Origin: Paralithodes platypus
Lineage: Eukaryota; Arthropoda; Malacostraca; Decapoda; Lithodidae
NCBI GenBank assembly: GCA_032716605.1
Contig: CM064523.1
Coordinates: 44,978,950 to 45,042,949 of the forward strand
Direction: 5' to 3'
DNA length: 64,000 nt
Each line of letters begins with the position of its first letter. The first letter of the stretch is position 1. The notes beneath the pieces are model-generated. The model saw only the letters and a list, made by a program, of their open reading frames with translations. It was not told where the DNA came from and did no database searches. Shown piece by piece: positions 11,774 to 22,185 of this stretch. The translations under genes were made by a program, and so were the position numbers.

Positions 11774-12487
11774 GAGACTTACACTTGTACTGTTTATAAT
11801 TATGTACAGTATGTGGTTTAGTGATTTATATTGATGAAAGCCTGTACCCCATGACAGTTCTCCTGGGTAATGAACCATTGGTCTTAACAGTGGTAGCTGA
11901 AGTTATCATGAATCAGCAGTTCAGTATGACATTTATCAGGGTCTGATATATTTCACGTTGACAACCTACATGCAAGGAGATAGTTTATACTCAGGATTGT
12001 CCTTCCCCTGGGAAAAATGGGCTAACAATACTTCCCATATACCTCCTGTGTTCCATAAAAGGCAATTAAACAGACAGAGAATGGGACTTGAGTGTCTTTG
12101 GCTTACAACCTGTCTAGGAGAAGTTCAACCCGAAGCAAAGGCCATTCCTTTGATGGTGATCTTAGTATGGCAGTTGATGGAGAAGGAATCGGCCATTACA
12201 ATGTCAAAACACCTCCTTTATGTCAACTCCAGAGTCTCAATGTTCTGACACTGTCCTTGAGCAGTGACTGTCCCCTGGAGAACTGTCAGGGTCTACAATG
12301 GTTTGAGAAAAATGTATCTACAATGTTTGTGTGTATATTTGTGAACTTCTTAATATGTTAATATTATAGCAAAAGGATGTGGTACTATATAATTGAGTGA
12401 GTGACTTAAATAAACAATGAAGAACATTTTAGAAATATAATACAGAACATATTGTGCTGACATGTTCCTCTCCCCTCTCTGCTAAAG
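11774..12487 (+). other. Dscam intron without recognised features
   Basis: This is the intron remainder between the donor array and the second Ig10 exon. Open frames near 11958-12361 have no recognisable domain. The stretch around 12030-12090 may be part of an old dispersed repeat, but nothing in the window confirms it. Confidence 0.5.
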
Positions 12488-12615
12488 GTATGAGCCTCAG
12501 CTTGATGGAGGTCTGTTGATCCGTGACTGTCAGCGTTCAGACTCGGCCAACTTCACCTGTCACGCCACCAACACTCACGGCTCAGATAACGTCCTCTATA
12601 CTCTCATAGTCATAG
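12488..12615 (+). CDS. Dscam: Dscam exon: second half of Ig domain 10
   Basis: The acceptor is CTGCTAAAG at 12479-12487 and the donor is CATAG|GTAAA at 12615/12616. The 128 bases begin with one base that completes the arginine codon from the previous exon and end in phase 1. The peptide is YEPQLDGGLLIRDCQRSDSA followed by NFTCHATNTHGSDN. It carries the second Ig cysteine in the D-S-A-N-F-T-C-x-A-x-N signature, which is very close to Ig10 of known Dscams. The N-F-T triplet forms a possible N-glycosylation site. Confidence 0.9.
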
Positions 12616-13309
12616 GTAAAACAGAAACTCATTCACTTACGTATATTTCAATTGAGGTTTTTCTTCCCCTCCAGTCTCCCTTGATGTCCTGCTATGTCAT
12701 GCTATGGGGTTTCTGTTGTATGGAGTATAATTTGAATAACTGATTTTATACTTCTCTCTAATCTCCCCAGTATGGGTCCTGATATTGTTTGTGGGACTCC
12801 GTTTTAGAGGGATTTGGGATTATCTAATAATGGTACTTTTTCTGGGAATTTGGGTTTAACTAATCTCTATACAGATTAGGTATCTTCTTCAGTTTAGCCA
12901 AGTAAGTGCTGCTATGCTCCTTGGTGGATCTTGTCCTTGGGAGTCCAGATTAACTCTAGACTGACTGACTAGCTTCTTTCCATCTAATTGTCTTTGTATA
13001 AGTCCTTCTATTTTTGTTTGGTAGTCTATTATTGAAAGTTGGCATTCACTAATGATAATGAGTATTACAATATATAATTCAGTTCCCCTTGAAGCTGAGC
13101 TGCTCCACTCCCTGAGTGTTCTGTATAAAGAGTTGCAATTGGTTATTGATTGCCTGCCTGAATATATACTACTCTAATATCTATAGGCTGACTGACCGAA
13201 TATCTTCTCCTCTAATCTCCCTTGAATATTTACTGATGTAATACGTGGGTTTATGAAGTATACTTTTTGGGAGTCAAAATTGAGTAATAATTAATTATAC
13301 GTTCTCCAG

Positions 13310-13546
13310 TCGCCCCCGAGACTGCCCTGTTACACTCGCTGGAGTCTACAGCCACCACAGTAACAGTGTCATGGCAGGCGGTGGATGATGGTGGAGCCCC
13401 CATCAGGAAGCTGACCCTCACCTGGCGCTCCGACCCCGGAGAGTGGCACGAGATCACTCTAGCTCGACACTTAACACAGTACACACTCAGGGACCTCACA
13501 TGTGGTACCGAGTATCATCTATATCTTACGTCACATAACAGGATAG
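13310..13546 (+). CDS. Dscam: Dscam exon: FNIII domain 5
   Basis: The acceptor is GTTCTCCAG at 13301-13309 and the donor is GGATAG|GTCAGTG at 13546/13547. The 237 bases (2+234+1) fit both neighbours. The peptide holds TATTVTVSWQAVDDGGAPIR and later LTCGTEYHLYLTSHNRIG. The SW...GG.PI and L.CGT.Y.LY.T..N.IG patterns match FNIII-5 of Dscam. The end of this exon, with its donor region, recurs twice in the following intron. Confidence 0.92.
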
Positions 13547-13612
13547 GTCAGTGTTAATACCTATACTGTATGTATATACATGTTTTGTAGTGAGTGAAGA
13601 TTGTTATGTTTC

Positions 13613-13766
13613 ATTTAATATTAAGGCACCAAGTATTACCTTTACCTCACCTCACAGAACAGGATAGTTCAATGCTGATATGTATATATACTCGGTTTGC
13701 ACAACATTATTTCACTATAATATTAGGACCCCCCTATCACCTCTACCTCACCATACTTGTTATGTC
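13613..13766 (+). repeat. Two partial duplicates of the FNIII-5 exon end
   Basis: After the real exon end (13503-13546) two diverged copies follow. One at 13625-13667 would read GTKYYLYLTSQNRI and ends AGGATAG, but its donor GT has become TT. The other at 13726-13766 would read GPPYHLYLT. Each is preceded by ATATTAAG or ATATTAG, which could serve as an acceptor. The intron sequence after the first copy (TCAATGCTGATATGTATATA) also resembles that after the real donor, so the duplicated unit spanned exon end, donor and intron start. Confidence 0.75.
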
Positions 13767-13774
13767 CACCTTAG

Positions 13775-13969
13775 GTCCTGGTACAGCGAGTGAAGTAATC
13801 ACAGTGCGGACAAAAGGTACTCAGCCAACACCCCCTCCACAACACGGACTTATCTCTGTCAATGAGTCGGCCGTGACACTCCGACTCACCACCTGGGCTG
13901 ACTCTGTTTGTCCGGTCACTCACTTCATAATAAGGATCAGAGAAACTTCAACAAGGGAGTGGCAGTTTG
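13775..13969 (+). CDS. Dscam: Dscam exon: end of FNIII-5 and start of FNIII-6
   Basis: The acceptor is CCACCTTAG at 13766-13774 and the donor is GTTTG|GTAAG at 13969/13970. The 195 bases (2+192+1) fit. The peptide reads GPGTASEVITVRTKGTQPTP and then PPQHGLISVNESAVTLRLTT. TKG followed by a proline-rich linker marks the FNIII-5/6 border seen in Dscam. WADSVCPVTHFIIRIRE is the start of FNIII-6. Confidence 0.88.
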
Positions 13970-14099
13970 GTAAGTAGAGTTCAGTACATGCCTTTCGTAT
14001 AGTTAACATTATAGAACTATGTAGCTCTTGATTAATTGCACTTATATGCAATCTGTATCGGTTGAAAGGCTGTTCTAAGTTAACAAGGTAGGCCCTAGT

Positions 14100-15480
14100 G
14101 ACATGAAGGCTTCTCTCCATTCTACATACTTCCCTTGTCAAGTTCATTAATCATGAAATACTTTCTCAGGACCTATTCCAAGTTCTTCCGCAGTCGTCCT
14201 TCTGACCACTGCAAGAATTATAGCGAGCTTCACCCATTAATCTTTGTCAATTCTCTTCACATGACCAAACCAATACAGTGTGCCAGTATGCGTCACCTCA
14301 CTGATACACTCCATCCCAAGTTTTTCCCTCAACTCTGCTCTCATTGGTCTCTCTCTCACTGTGGCATTACACATATATCATAACAAATACATGGCAGTAG
14401 GCTACACTCAATTCATCAGGTTCGTTGTCAATAGTGGTATCATATCTCTAACCTTTTTCCACTCTGTGCTGACTCTTGCAACATTGCCAGTGCTGATCAT
14501 GTCTCCCAGGTAGCAGAATTTATTAACACACACCAGAGATACATCTCAGATCTTGACTTTTTTTAGTTTTTTCTATATTCCAACTACTCCCTCTCGGGCA
14601 TAGGCTGAGAGCCTGTACACTCCACCGCTGAACACGGTGAGGCCCGTGAGGTCTTGTTCCAGTCTAGGGAGTGAGACGTGCAAAGCACCCAAGCACGGCT
14701 CGAAGCAACCCGATCTCTTAAGCTGCTTCGTCTCTGTGCTTCACCGTCTCATCCCCCAGACTCAGACCCTCACTCTCAGAACACCACCTATTGAGCAATT
14801 AACTCACTAGGCATTGCCCTTCTGGAGCTCATTTTGAATTTGGGAATATTTATACAATGCTATTTAATCAGGGAACAATGAAGGTATTTTGTTGGCATTT
14901 CGGTGTGTTGTGGTAATGCACTGAAACTAGGTACAGCAAAATGTCCATCCCAATAATATTTTCCCATTGACATATTGGGATTCGAACCCGGGTCCATTGG
15001 ATTACCAGTCCAGTGGCAAGACCACTCCATTGCACCCTAGACCGAGCTAGGCACCTCCCATGACACATCCCACAGATATACAGAGCTCAGATTACCGTCC
15101 ACACCACTACACGTTTTATGTACCCAACATCCACACATAAAACACTTGATAGATTTGCTATCCTCGTTTTTCTTGAATACGCTGCAATACCAAACCCCAC
15201 TCTTCACTGCAGTGCCACCATCCAATCCACTCACCATAAACTTTGCTTTACCCATAATTACTCTTAGCTCCCTGGTCTCCATTCCCTCCCTCTCCTTCCT
15301 CAATTTTTCCACAGTACCTTCCAAATGTTCTGTAATCAAAATCAGAATAGCAGCATATAGCAATTTCCAGGGCAGCACTGTCCTAAAATATGTCGATAGG
15401 TCATCTAATACATTAATGAAGAACAGGGGACTCAGTAACAACGCCTGATGGACCTCATACGTATATTATGTGAACTGTTT
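14100..15480 (-). mobile_element. LINE EF fragment (RTE-like) with internal zinc finger
   Basis: This is a decayed minus-strand LINE of the same family as the one at 29049-50440. Part of the reverse transcriptase is readable at 15441-15320, followed by a cysteine/histidine finger (CFMCGCWVHKTCSGVDG) at about 15170-15090. The downstream part, resembling the 3' end of LINE EF, is at 14540-14100; the block CCCAGGTAGCAGAATTTATT is shared with 29630-29650. The two parts are separated by inserted SINE-like sequence at about 14560-15056. Confidence 0.7.
14860..15056 (-). mobile_element. tRNA-Thr-derived SINE
   Basis: Read on the minus strand, positions 15050-14975 have a tRNA-like head. The box B is GGGTTCGAATCCC, and an anticodon-type stem-loop TGGA-CTGGTAA-TCCA would give GGT (threonine). 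A less clear box A region lies around GGGTGCAATGGAGTGG. A non-tRNA body follows to about 14860. It interrupts a LINE EF fragment and has no clean acceptor stem, so it is a SINE rather than a tRNA gene. The adjacent sequence at 14560-14860 may belong to the same or another insertion. Confidence 0.6.
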
Positions 15481-15772
15481 CACTTTCTTCACCATTCACT
15501 CTTTTAGCTTCCATAGTGCCCACTGTAATATTGTACCTCTCTATGCATCCAATCAAAGGCCTTATGTAGACCCATACATATGCAGTACATTTTTTTTTTT
15601 ATTCAAAACATTTGTTGTAGCTGCCTAAATATTGCATCCATAGGATCCCTGGAGTACTACTAAAATAATGCACTAGGTTACTACTTGGATACTCCTGAAG
15701 TTACAGAGACAATTTACTTTGATTATTACCGATATAATATTAAGATGACTTACTAACCCCCTCCATCTGCAG

Positions 15773-15919
15773 TAAGTGGTCGACTGCCTGGCACTAAAAA
15801 GGAGTACACTCTGGGTGAGCTGGTTCCTGCCACGTGGTACGAGCTGGGTGTCATCGCTGGTAACCCCGCCGGTGACACCACTGCCACTTACTCCTTCAAC
15901 ACACTACATATCACAGGAG
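15773..15919 (+). CDS. Dscam: Dscam exon: rest of FNIII domain 6
   Basis: The acceptor is CATCTGCAG near 15764-15772 and the donor is CAGGAG|GTGGG at 15919/15920. The 147 bases (2+144+1) fit. The peptide is VSGRLPGTKKEYTLGELVPA followed by TWYELGVIAGNPAGDTTATY. The L.PATWYEL.V.A.N.AG.TTATY.F.T pattern is the F-G part of FNIII-6, very like known Dscams. It leads in phase into the transmembrane exon. Confidence 0.9.
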
Positions 15920-16017
15920 GTGGGTAGCTCTCATCAAATGTAAATGGATTACACAATATATTTATGGCATGAATATTCTTTTTAGGTAAAAGGAGCACTA
16001 ACAAAATATCTAAGACA

Positions 16018-16988
16018 TTAACCCCTTGGACCCCAGCGACGCACGTGATGCGTCGGCAATGTATCTAACGCTAAAGCCCAGCGCCGCAGCACCTGCGTGG
16101 GCACTATCGACCATATTTACTCTTGTCCTATGGTAGCTAGAGGGTTCATATTTGTATGGTATGTTCCTTAGGATGTTGCCGGACAGTGGCAATACTTGGG
16201 AACCCCCAAGTCCAGCCGCGGGTGGGGATGCGCGGGAGGAGGGGCAAGACAGTTTCCCGTTGACCTGGCGAGTGATACATAATATCTGATCTACCTCGTC
16301 GCTACCCACGCAGGTGTGTTAGCATTGTGGATGCACTGGCTATACTTGAGGAAAGTGATGTGCCTGATAGTGACATTGGATCGTCAGAGGAGGATTCAGG
16401 GAAGGACTATCGGCCAACTATGATGGAGATAGAGGAGATGCAAGAGGAGGAGCCCATTGTTCCCATCTCTCGTCGCCTCGCGATATTGGAGCAAAAGGAG
16501 GAGAGTGGGTATTGCTCCCCCACTGCTTCCCATGACATTTTTGACTCCCCACCAAGTGGGGAAGAGGCGGAGGAGGCCAAGATGGCTGCCCGTGGCCATG
16601 GTAACCAGGACGCGTGCGGGCCTTGCCACTCGTCGGCATTGATAAAACTTGAATCTATGCACTTATCACACTGTAACTTCACTTACAATGACATTATGTG
16701 GTACATGTTGATAATATATGAACTGTGAAGGCACACTGTGAAGCATCTTACATCAGCCATGCTGCCTCGCCCAGCTGTGGTGTGCCGGCGGAAGAGATTT
16801 GAAGAGACACCTGGCACCAGCTGATAGCTTAAGCCCCCCTTTGGACCCCCAAATGACCGAGGTGAGTGGTTTTTTTTTTTTCCTTTATGTCTCACCTATT
16901 TAAGGTGTTTTAAGGGGAAAAAAAAACTATTTTTGGCCGGGCCTGGAGTGTACATTTATTATATATTAGCTGGTGCCCTGTAGGTTAA
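16018..16988 (+). mobile_element. M2 piggyBac-type element with transposase remnant
   Basis: It is flanked by TTAA at 16018-16021 and 16985-16988. The imperfect inverted ends are TTAACCCCTTGGACCCCAGC on the left and the complement of GCTGGTGCCCTGTAGGTTAA on the right, which share the outer TTAACC and an inner CCAGC. The left 130 bases recur at 21872. Inside is the start of a piggyBac-like transposase (next entry) with the catalytic part deleted, so this is a non-autonomous deletion derivative. Confidence 0.75.
16327..16728 (+). pseudogene. N-terminus of a piggyBac-like transposase, truncated
   Basis: An open frame of about 133 codons beginning at GTG (probably a mutated ATG). It contains the acidic stretch LEESDVPDSDIGSSEEDSGK, then EEMQEEEPIVPISRR. 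Acidic, serine-rich N-termini of this kind are usual in piggyBac transposases. The DDD catalytic domain and C-terminal cysteine-rich domain are absent; the frame runs into non-coding sequence and the element ends at 16988. The assignment rests on the acidic N-terminus plus the TTAA-flanked element around it. Confidence 0.5.
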
Positions 16989-17065
16989 AATTACTTTATT
17001 TTTAGTAAAATACTTTACAGTACTGTACTCCATAATATTATATGTTTCTGTATTGTCCTCCACAG

Positions 17066-17245
17066 ACCACTACCAAGAGGGTGTTGGTGTGGTAGGTGGT
17101 GGAGGAATGTTGGGCTCCGGTGGTGGTGGTGTGAGGTCGTCCCCTACGCAGGTTTTCTCGGACCCAGCCTTCATCGTGCCCATTGTCATCTCCTGCATCG
17201 CTCTCGTCTCCATCATTATCGCCATCACAATCTATTTTAGAAAAA
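17066..17245 (+). CDS. Dscam: Dscam exon: juxtamembrane linker and transmembrane segment
   Basis: The acceptor is CCTCCACAG at 17057-17065 and the donor is AAAAA|GTAAG at 17245/17246. The 180 bases (2+177+1) fit. A glycine-rich extracellular linker leads to FIVPIVISCIALVSIIIAIT, a hydrophobic helix of about 23 residues, and then the stop-transfer YFRKS-like basic end. Many arthropod Dscam1 genes have two alternative transmembrane exons. Only this one is visible between 15919 and 25152, although the intron is large and repeat-filled. Confidence 0.9.
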
Positions 17246-17455
17246 GTAAGAGGAATGAACATACTGTACAGTTCAGTATCTTTATTTAACCATAATTGAG
17301 AGAAAGATTCGATAATAGAATAGTTAAAGGAATGCTTTATCTACTACAGTATTTATATCCCATATTATTCTTAATTATCATCCAACTTGGCTTCAGTAGA
17401 AGTATGAAAATAATGGATTAGGATTACATTTTAGGTTTTCTTGGTTGAGAGTGAT

Positions 17456-18025
17456 TTAACCCGGGAACAGCGAGAACACTCTTAAGAGGTTTTGGTGGGG
17501 AATGGCGACGATCCTCTTAAGAGGTAAGACCTAAAAAAAAAAAATTAAAAGGCCACAGTAGCACTTAAAACAAAAGAAATGGTGTTTAAGTTAGATAATT
17601 CCCCTCCATCCCTCCTATCACTCCTCCACATGTGTCAAAATCCCCTCCATCCCCCCTTTCTCCCCCCTTCAATTATCACCTATTTTTCCTCTTATTCCCT
17701 TGTTTATCGGTTTATTTACGGTGCCAACATCTCCAATCCGGTTCTAAGGCATGGTCATATGCCTAGCAACTTCGTGGTGTGAGAGAGAATGAGAGAAAGA
17801 GCCTCAGTGTGGCTCTAGGCTCAAGAGAGGGAGGGTGTACTTCGCGTCCGCCTCAGATTTCATGAATGAACGGTCGGCAATAATTCGCGATTTTGACCCT
17901 CTAAACCGTATTTTGTTACATGTAAATATCTTCATATTAAACGTAAAATAAGCGCATATGAATAAGTAATAACGATATTTATCGTAAAATTACGATTTTA
18001 GGCGGGAATTAAGCCTAATATCCTA
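17456..18025 (+). mobile_element. M4 TTAA element, interrupted by LINE B copy 1
   Basis: It starts at TTAA 17456-17459 with TTAACCCGGGAACAGCGAG, matching the M4 copy at 2926. It shares the later blocks CTTCATATTAAACGTAAAAT and ATTTATCG with that copy. At about 18025 LINE B is inserted. A block after the LINE (TCGCCCGGCGG, 20570) matches the TCGCCTGGCGG of the 2926 copy, so the right end continues there, probably to about 20610. Confidence 0.65.
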
Positions 18026-20566
18026 ATATCGAGGGGGTACCATCAGAGGTGAATGGGAATGGTAGTGCACTTGTGGACGTATGTGTGGGGAGGAGGCTGT
18101 GGATAGCCAACACCTTCTTCCGACACAGAATGATCCACAGGTACATGTGGAAACGGATGTTGACGATGAAGGATAAGACAGTGGTGGAACGAAAGTCATT
18201 GATTGATTATGTATGTGTGGATGAACGAATGAAGAAATCTGTGATGGATGCTAGGGTGTATAGGGGTATTGGAGGGGGTCTGTCTGATCATTATGTAGTG
18301 GTAGCTATGGTTAGGATACAAAAGAAGTGGGTGAGGAGAGCGGGAGGGAGGCGAGAGGAGGGTGGAATGGTGAGGAGGGTGGAGAGGTTGCAGGAGGAGG
18401 AAGTCAGGGAGGAGTACAGGAGAGCAGTGGATAGACGACTAGGTGGGTTCGACCTGGAAGTTATGGAGGAAGTGGAGGAGATGAGCAAGGTGTTTAAGGA
18501 TGAGATCTGTGCAGCATGTGAGGAGGTGTGTGGAGTGAGGAGAAGAGGGAGGGGAGTGAAAGGTACAGCATGGTGGACAGAAGAGGTAAGAATAGCTGTG
18601 GAAGAAAAGAAGAAAGCATATAGAGAGTGGTTGGGTAGTAGAGGGAATGAAGATTCCGAGAGACAGAAACGAGCGAGGTACGTGGAGAGTAAGAGGGTGG
18701 TGAAGAGAGTAGTGAAGGAAAGTAAGAGAAGAGTAGATGAGGAATTTGGAAGGAATCTGAGTGTAAAATGGAGGGAGAGTAAGAAACTGTTCTGGAAAGA
18801 AGTCAAGAAAGTTAGGGAAGGTAGCAAGGGAAACAGTAAGGGTGTGAAAGATAAGAATGGGAGAATGCTAGCCGAGAAGCAAGAGAGAGTCGAAAGATGG
18901 AGGGAGTACTTCAGTGAGTTGCTAAATGAAAGGAATGAAGAGCCAGCAAACATAGCTGGATATGGTATGGGAGGGAGAAGAAGAGAAGTAGTGGAGGAGG
19001 AGGTGGGGATCAGGAGGTCAGAAGTGTGGGAAGCCATGAAAAGAGTGAAGTTGGGGAAAGCACCAGGAACAGATGGAGTGTGTGGGGAAATGTTGAGGTA
19101 TGGTGGTGAGATAGTGATAGAATGGGTATGGAAAATGTGCAAACTAGCATGGGAGAAGGGGAGTGCACCCGATGACTGGAAGACTGGCATAATAGTCCCC
19201 CTATATAAGGGCAAAGGGGAAAGAGGAGTGTGTGGTAACCACCGAGGAATATGTCTTCTAAGCGTAGTAGGGAAGGTATACAGTAGGGTAGTGATTGAGA
19301 GAGTGAGAGTGAGAACGGAGAAATGGATAGGCGACGAGCAGGGAGGTTTTAGGAAGGGAAGAGGATGTGTAGATCAGATTTTTACCCTGAATTGTGTTGT
19401 GGAGAAGTATCTGGAGAAGAAACAAAAGGTGTATGTTGCCTTTATGGACTTGGAGAAGGCCTATGACAGAGTGGATAGAGAAGGTTTGTGGAAAGTACTT
19501 GGAATATACGGAGTAGAGGGAAAGTTGCTGAACGCAGTGAAGAGCATGTATGAGGGTGCAAAGGCGGCAGTACGTGTGGAGAGTGAGCAGAGCGAGTACT
19601 TTGACCTGAATGTTGGTTTGAAACAGGGGTGTGTGATGTCCCCGTGGTTGTTTACTGTATATATGGATGGAGTTATGAAAGAAATACTATCAAGAGCAGT
19701 GGATGTTGGTGTATCGATGAAAAGGGAGGGAATTGAGTGGAAGCTACCTATACTGCTGTTTGCGGATGATACAGTTCTGATGAGTGATAATGAATGGGAG
19801 TTGCAGGGTCTGGTAAATGAGTTTGGAACAGTGTGCGAAAAACGGAATTTGAAGGTAAATACGGGGAAGAGCAAGGTTATGGTCTTCGAAAGGGGTGAAG
19901 TCACAGAGTGTGAGGTGAAGCTGAACGGTCAGGCTATGGAGATCGTCAACTCTTTTAAGTATCTGGGCAGTGTGTTGAGTAAAGATGGGACTATGGATGA
20001 AGAGGTGCGGGAGAGGGTACAACAGGGGAAGAGGGTTGTAGGAACGCTAAAAGCAGTAACAAGAAATAGGGTGGTCAGTATGGAAGTGAAGAAGTCCTTG
20101 CATGACAGTGTGGTAATCCCGACACTGACTTACGGAAGCGAAGCATGGACGTTGGTTGAGAGACTCAGACCAAGAGTGAGAGCAGTGGAAATGAATTACT
20201 TAAGGAGTGCGTGCGGAGTTACATGGAGGGATAGACAGACTAATGAGGAAGTAAGAAGGAGGTGTGGTGTGGAGGTAGATGTGCTGGAAAGTGTGAAAAT
20301 GAACAACTTGAGATGGTTCGGCCATATGGAACGTATGGAAAGCGAGAGAATGACTAAGAGGGTGTACGAGAGCGAGGTGGAGGGACAGAGGGGGAGAGGT
20401 AGACCGAATATGAGGTGGAAGGATGGAGTGAGGAACTACATGAACGAAGGCGGTGCTGGTTGGGGGGAGGGGCGTCGACTGACTGGGGACAGAGGTGCAT
20501 GGGGGCGGTTCGTTCGTGGCCACCCCTTCGGGGATCACGGCGTCAGGCAATAGATAGATAGATAGA
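18026..20566 (+). mobile_element. LINE B copy 1 (RTE-like), 5'-truncated
   Basis: A non-LTR element that starts inside the endonuclease and ends in a (TAGA)n tail (20550-20566), a short tandem tail as in RTE-clade LINEs, with no poly(A). ATCG is present on both sides, a possible short target duplication within the M4 element. It is very similar to copy 2 at 38131-40307, which extends less far to the left, so this family was active recently. Confidence 0.85.
18049..20553 (+). CDS. LINE B reverse transcriptase polyprotein, uninterrupted 834 codons
   Basis: An open frame without stops. It starts in the C-terminal endonuclease region (LSDHYVVVAMVRI near residues 77-89). A long charged linker leads to a reverse transcriptase with GKAPGTDGVCGEMLRYGG, VGLKQGCVMSPWLFTVYMDG and the catalytic LLFADDTVLMSDN. 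A C-terminal segment has TYGSEAW and NNLRWFGHMERMESERMTKR, which is typical of RTE-type elements. The N-terminal endonuclease is missing through truncation, so the copy cannot move alone, but the RT frame is intact. It has no host promoter of its own; a start at an internal codon is nominal. The 307-codon antisense frame opposite it is a shadow. Confidence 0.85.
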   Translation: MNGNGSALVDVCVGRRLWIANTFFRHRMIHRYMWKRMLTMKDKTVVERKSLIDYVCVDERMKKSVMDARVYRGIGGGLSDHYVVVAMVRIQKKWVRRAGGRREEGGMVRRVERLQEEEVREEYRRAVDRRLGGFDLEVMEEVEEMSKVFKDEICAACEEVCGVRRRGRGVKGTAWWTEEVRIAVEEKKKAYREWLGSRGNEDSERQKRARYVESKRVVKRVVKESKRRVDEEFGRNLSVKWRESKKLFWKEVKKVREGSKGNSKGVKDKNGRMLAEKQERVERWREYFSELLNERNEEPANIAGYGMGGRRREVVEEEVGIRRSEVWEAMKRVKLGKAPGTDGVCGEMLRYGGEIVIEWVWKMCKLAWEKGSAPDDWKTGIIVPLYKGKGERGVCGNHRGICLLSVVGKVYSRVVIERVRVRTEKWIGDEQGGFRKGRGCVDQIFTLNCVVEKYLEKKQKVYVAFMDLEKAYDRVDREGLWKVLGIYGVEGKLLNAVKSMYEGAKAAVRVESEQSEYFDLNVGLKQGCVMSPWLFTVYMDGVMKEILSRAVDVGVSMKREGIEWKLPILLFADDTVLMSDNEWELQGLVNEFGTVCEKRNLKVNTGKSKVMVFERGEVTECEVKLNGQAMEIVNSFKYLGSVLSKDGTMDEEVRERVQQGKRVVGTLKAVTRNRVVSMEVKKSLHDSVVIPTLTYGSEAWTLVERLRPRVRAVEMNYLRSACGVTWRDRQTNEEVRRRCGVEVDVLESVKMNNLRWFGHMERMESERMTKRVYESEVEGQRGRGRPNMRWKDGVRNYMNEGGAGWGEGRRLTGDRGAWGRFVRGHPFGDHGVRQ

Positions 20567-21871
20567 TCGTCGCCCGGCGGTAGGGTGTCCACTACACACA
20601 GCTTTTTATTTTAGCTTGGGAACCCACCGAGGGCTGCACACGGGCAGCATGATATGCGGGGGTTGTGCGGGGAGTTATGGGACTAATGGGAAGGATGAGG
20701 TTGAGGATAAGGAGAAAAATGTTTGGTAATCCTAGCTTTAAAACTATCAAGAGTGGGACTGTTAATATATATGAGATGGAAGGTGATTCCACTCTTGGAT
20801 GCTGCGGGGAAAAAATTAGTATCCAAATATGTCGGTGCATGCCTGGTATACGTGGTATTTTCAGTTGTGGCTGCCTCTTGTGGAATGTATATTTGTAGGG
20901 TGTAAATATGTGTCTTGGTCTATGTCTACTATATTTTTTGAGATTTTGTATAGCATTTTTGTCTGTGCATTTGTCTTCTTGTTGCAAGTGTGTCTAATTT
21001 AATGTCTTGTTTAAGCAAAGTGACCGATGTGTGTCTGTAATTATGTCTGATCCACCTTGCCGCTTTATTTCGTATGGCTTTTAATGTATTAATGTTGTTG
21101 TGAGTGTGTGGATCCTAGACGGTGTCACAGTATTCAATGTGTGGTCGAACTAGTGTTTTAAAAGCTAAAATGTTGATGTCTGTGTTGCACCTCCTTAGGT
21201 TCCTGTGCAGGCTTTGTTGGTTTTTGCCCTGACGCTACTCACATGTGTGCTCCACCTCATGTCTGCTGAGAGGTGGACTCCCAAATGGACATTATCAAGG
21301 TTGGTATTGTGGAGTTTATAGGCAAAGGGGACAGGTTTCTTGGAGCGGATAAAACATATGTGGTGGCATTTGTCTGGTCTGATGGTCATCTGCCACTTGG
21401 CTTCCCAGTCTTCAAGGGCAGTCAAGTCGTCTTGAAGTCGAAGGAAATCATCCCTATCAGCTATTGGTCGGTAGCCTATACTAAACTATCGTCTGCTAAA
21501 AGTTTAGTAGTAGAAGGTAAAGTTGATGGAAGGTTATTGATATATGAGAGAAAGAGAAGGGGACCAAGGACCCCCGAAGTTACAGGAACAGAAGATGAGT
21601 GGGAGCCATCGAGAACAACGTGCAGTTCTCGATTGGGTAGGAAAGTCTTAATCCAGTGAATAAGATTTCATAGTAATCCAGTTTAGCTAACAGTCAGCGG
21701 TGGGGTACTTTGTCGAAGGCTTTGGCAAAGTCAAGAAATATGGCGTCAACTTGTTTAAATTTAGAGTCATTTAGGGACTGGGATATGCCATGAGTCGTTA
21801 CAGGTAATTGAGTCTCACACGAGCGTTTGGGCCGAAAGCCGTGCTGTGAGTCAGTCAGTATATTTTGGTTG

Positions 21872-22185
21872 TTAACCCACTGGACCCCTAGCGACGCACG
21901 TTATGCGTCGCCTATGTATGTAACGCTCAATCCCAGCGACGCAACGGTTGCGTCCGGCTTAATTACTCTTGTCCTATGGCACCTACAGGGTTCAGATTTG
22001 TGTGGGAACTGCTTTAGTACCCCACACAACAGTATTTTGCCTACCCATTTCCCCATGTTAATTCCAAGCTTCCACCGCTCCGCAGGACCACTAAATTACC
22101 TAGGTGAGCGTTCTTATTTTGGTTTTTCCTTCATTACTAACCCATCCCATGTGTTTTTAGGAAAAAAAATACAACCTGCTGGTCC
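21872..22185 (+). mobile_element. M2-related TTAA element inside LINE D
   Basis: It starts with TTAACCCACTGGACCCCTAG and shares GCGACGCACG...ATGCGTCG and ACTCTTGTCCTATGG with M2 at 16018. The LINE D frame is lost at 21872 and resumes at about 22185, so the element lies within LINE D. No matching TTAA was found at the right side, so that end is decayed or deleted together with some LINE sequence. Confidence 0.55.

Noticed and set aside
14975..15050. tRNA-Thr gene on the minus strand
   Set aside because: Box B and an anticodon loop are present, but no proper acceptor stem is visible, box A is weak, and a SINE body follows. It lies inside a LINE fragment.
18291..19214. 307-codon minus-strand frame
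   Set aside because: Antisense shadow of the LINE B reverse transcriptase; the same frame recurs opposite copy 2 at 38110-38964.
21273..21659. 128-codon + strand frame as a host gene
   Set aside because: It is the antisense of the LINE D reverse-transcriptase region, which has recognisable motifs on the minus strand.
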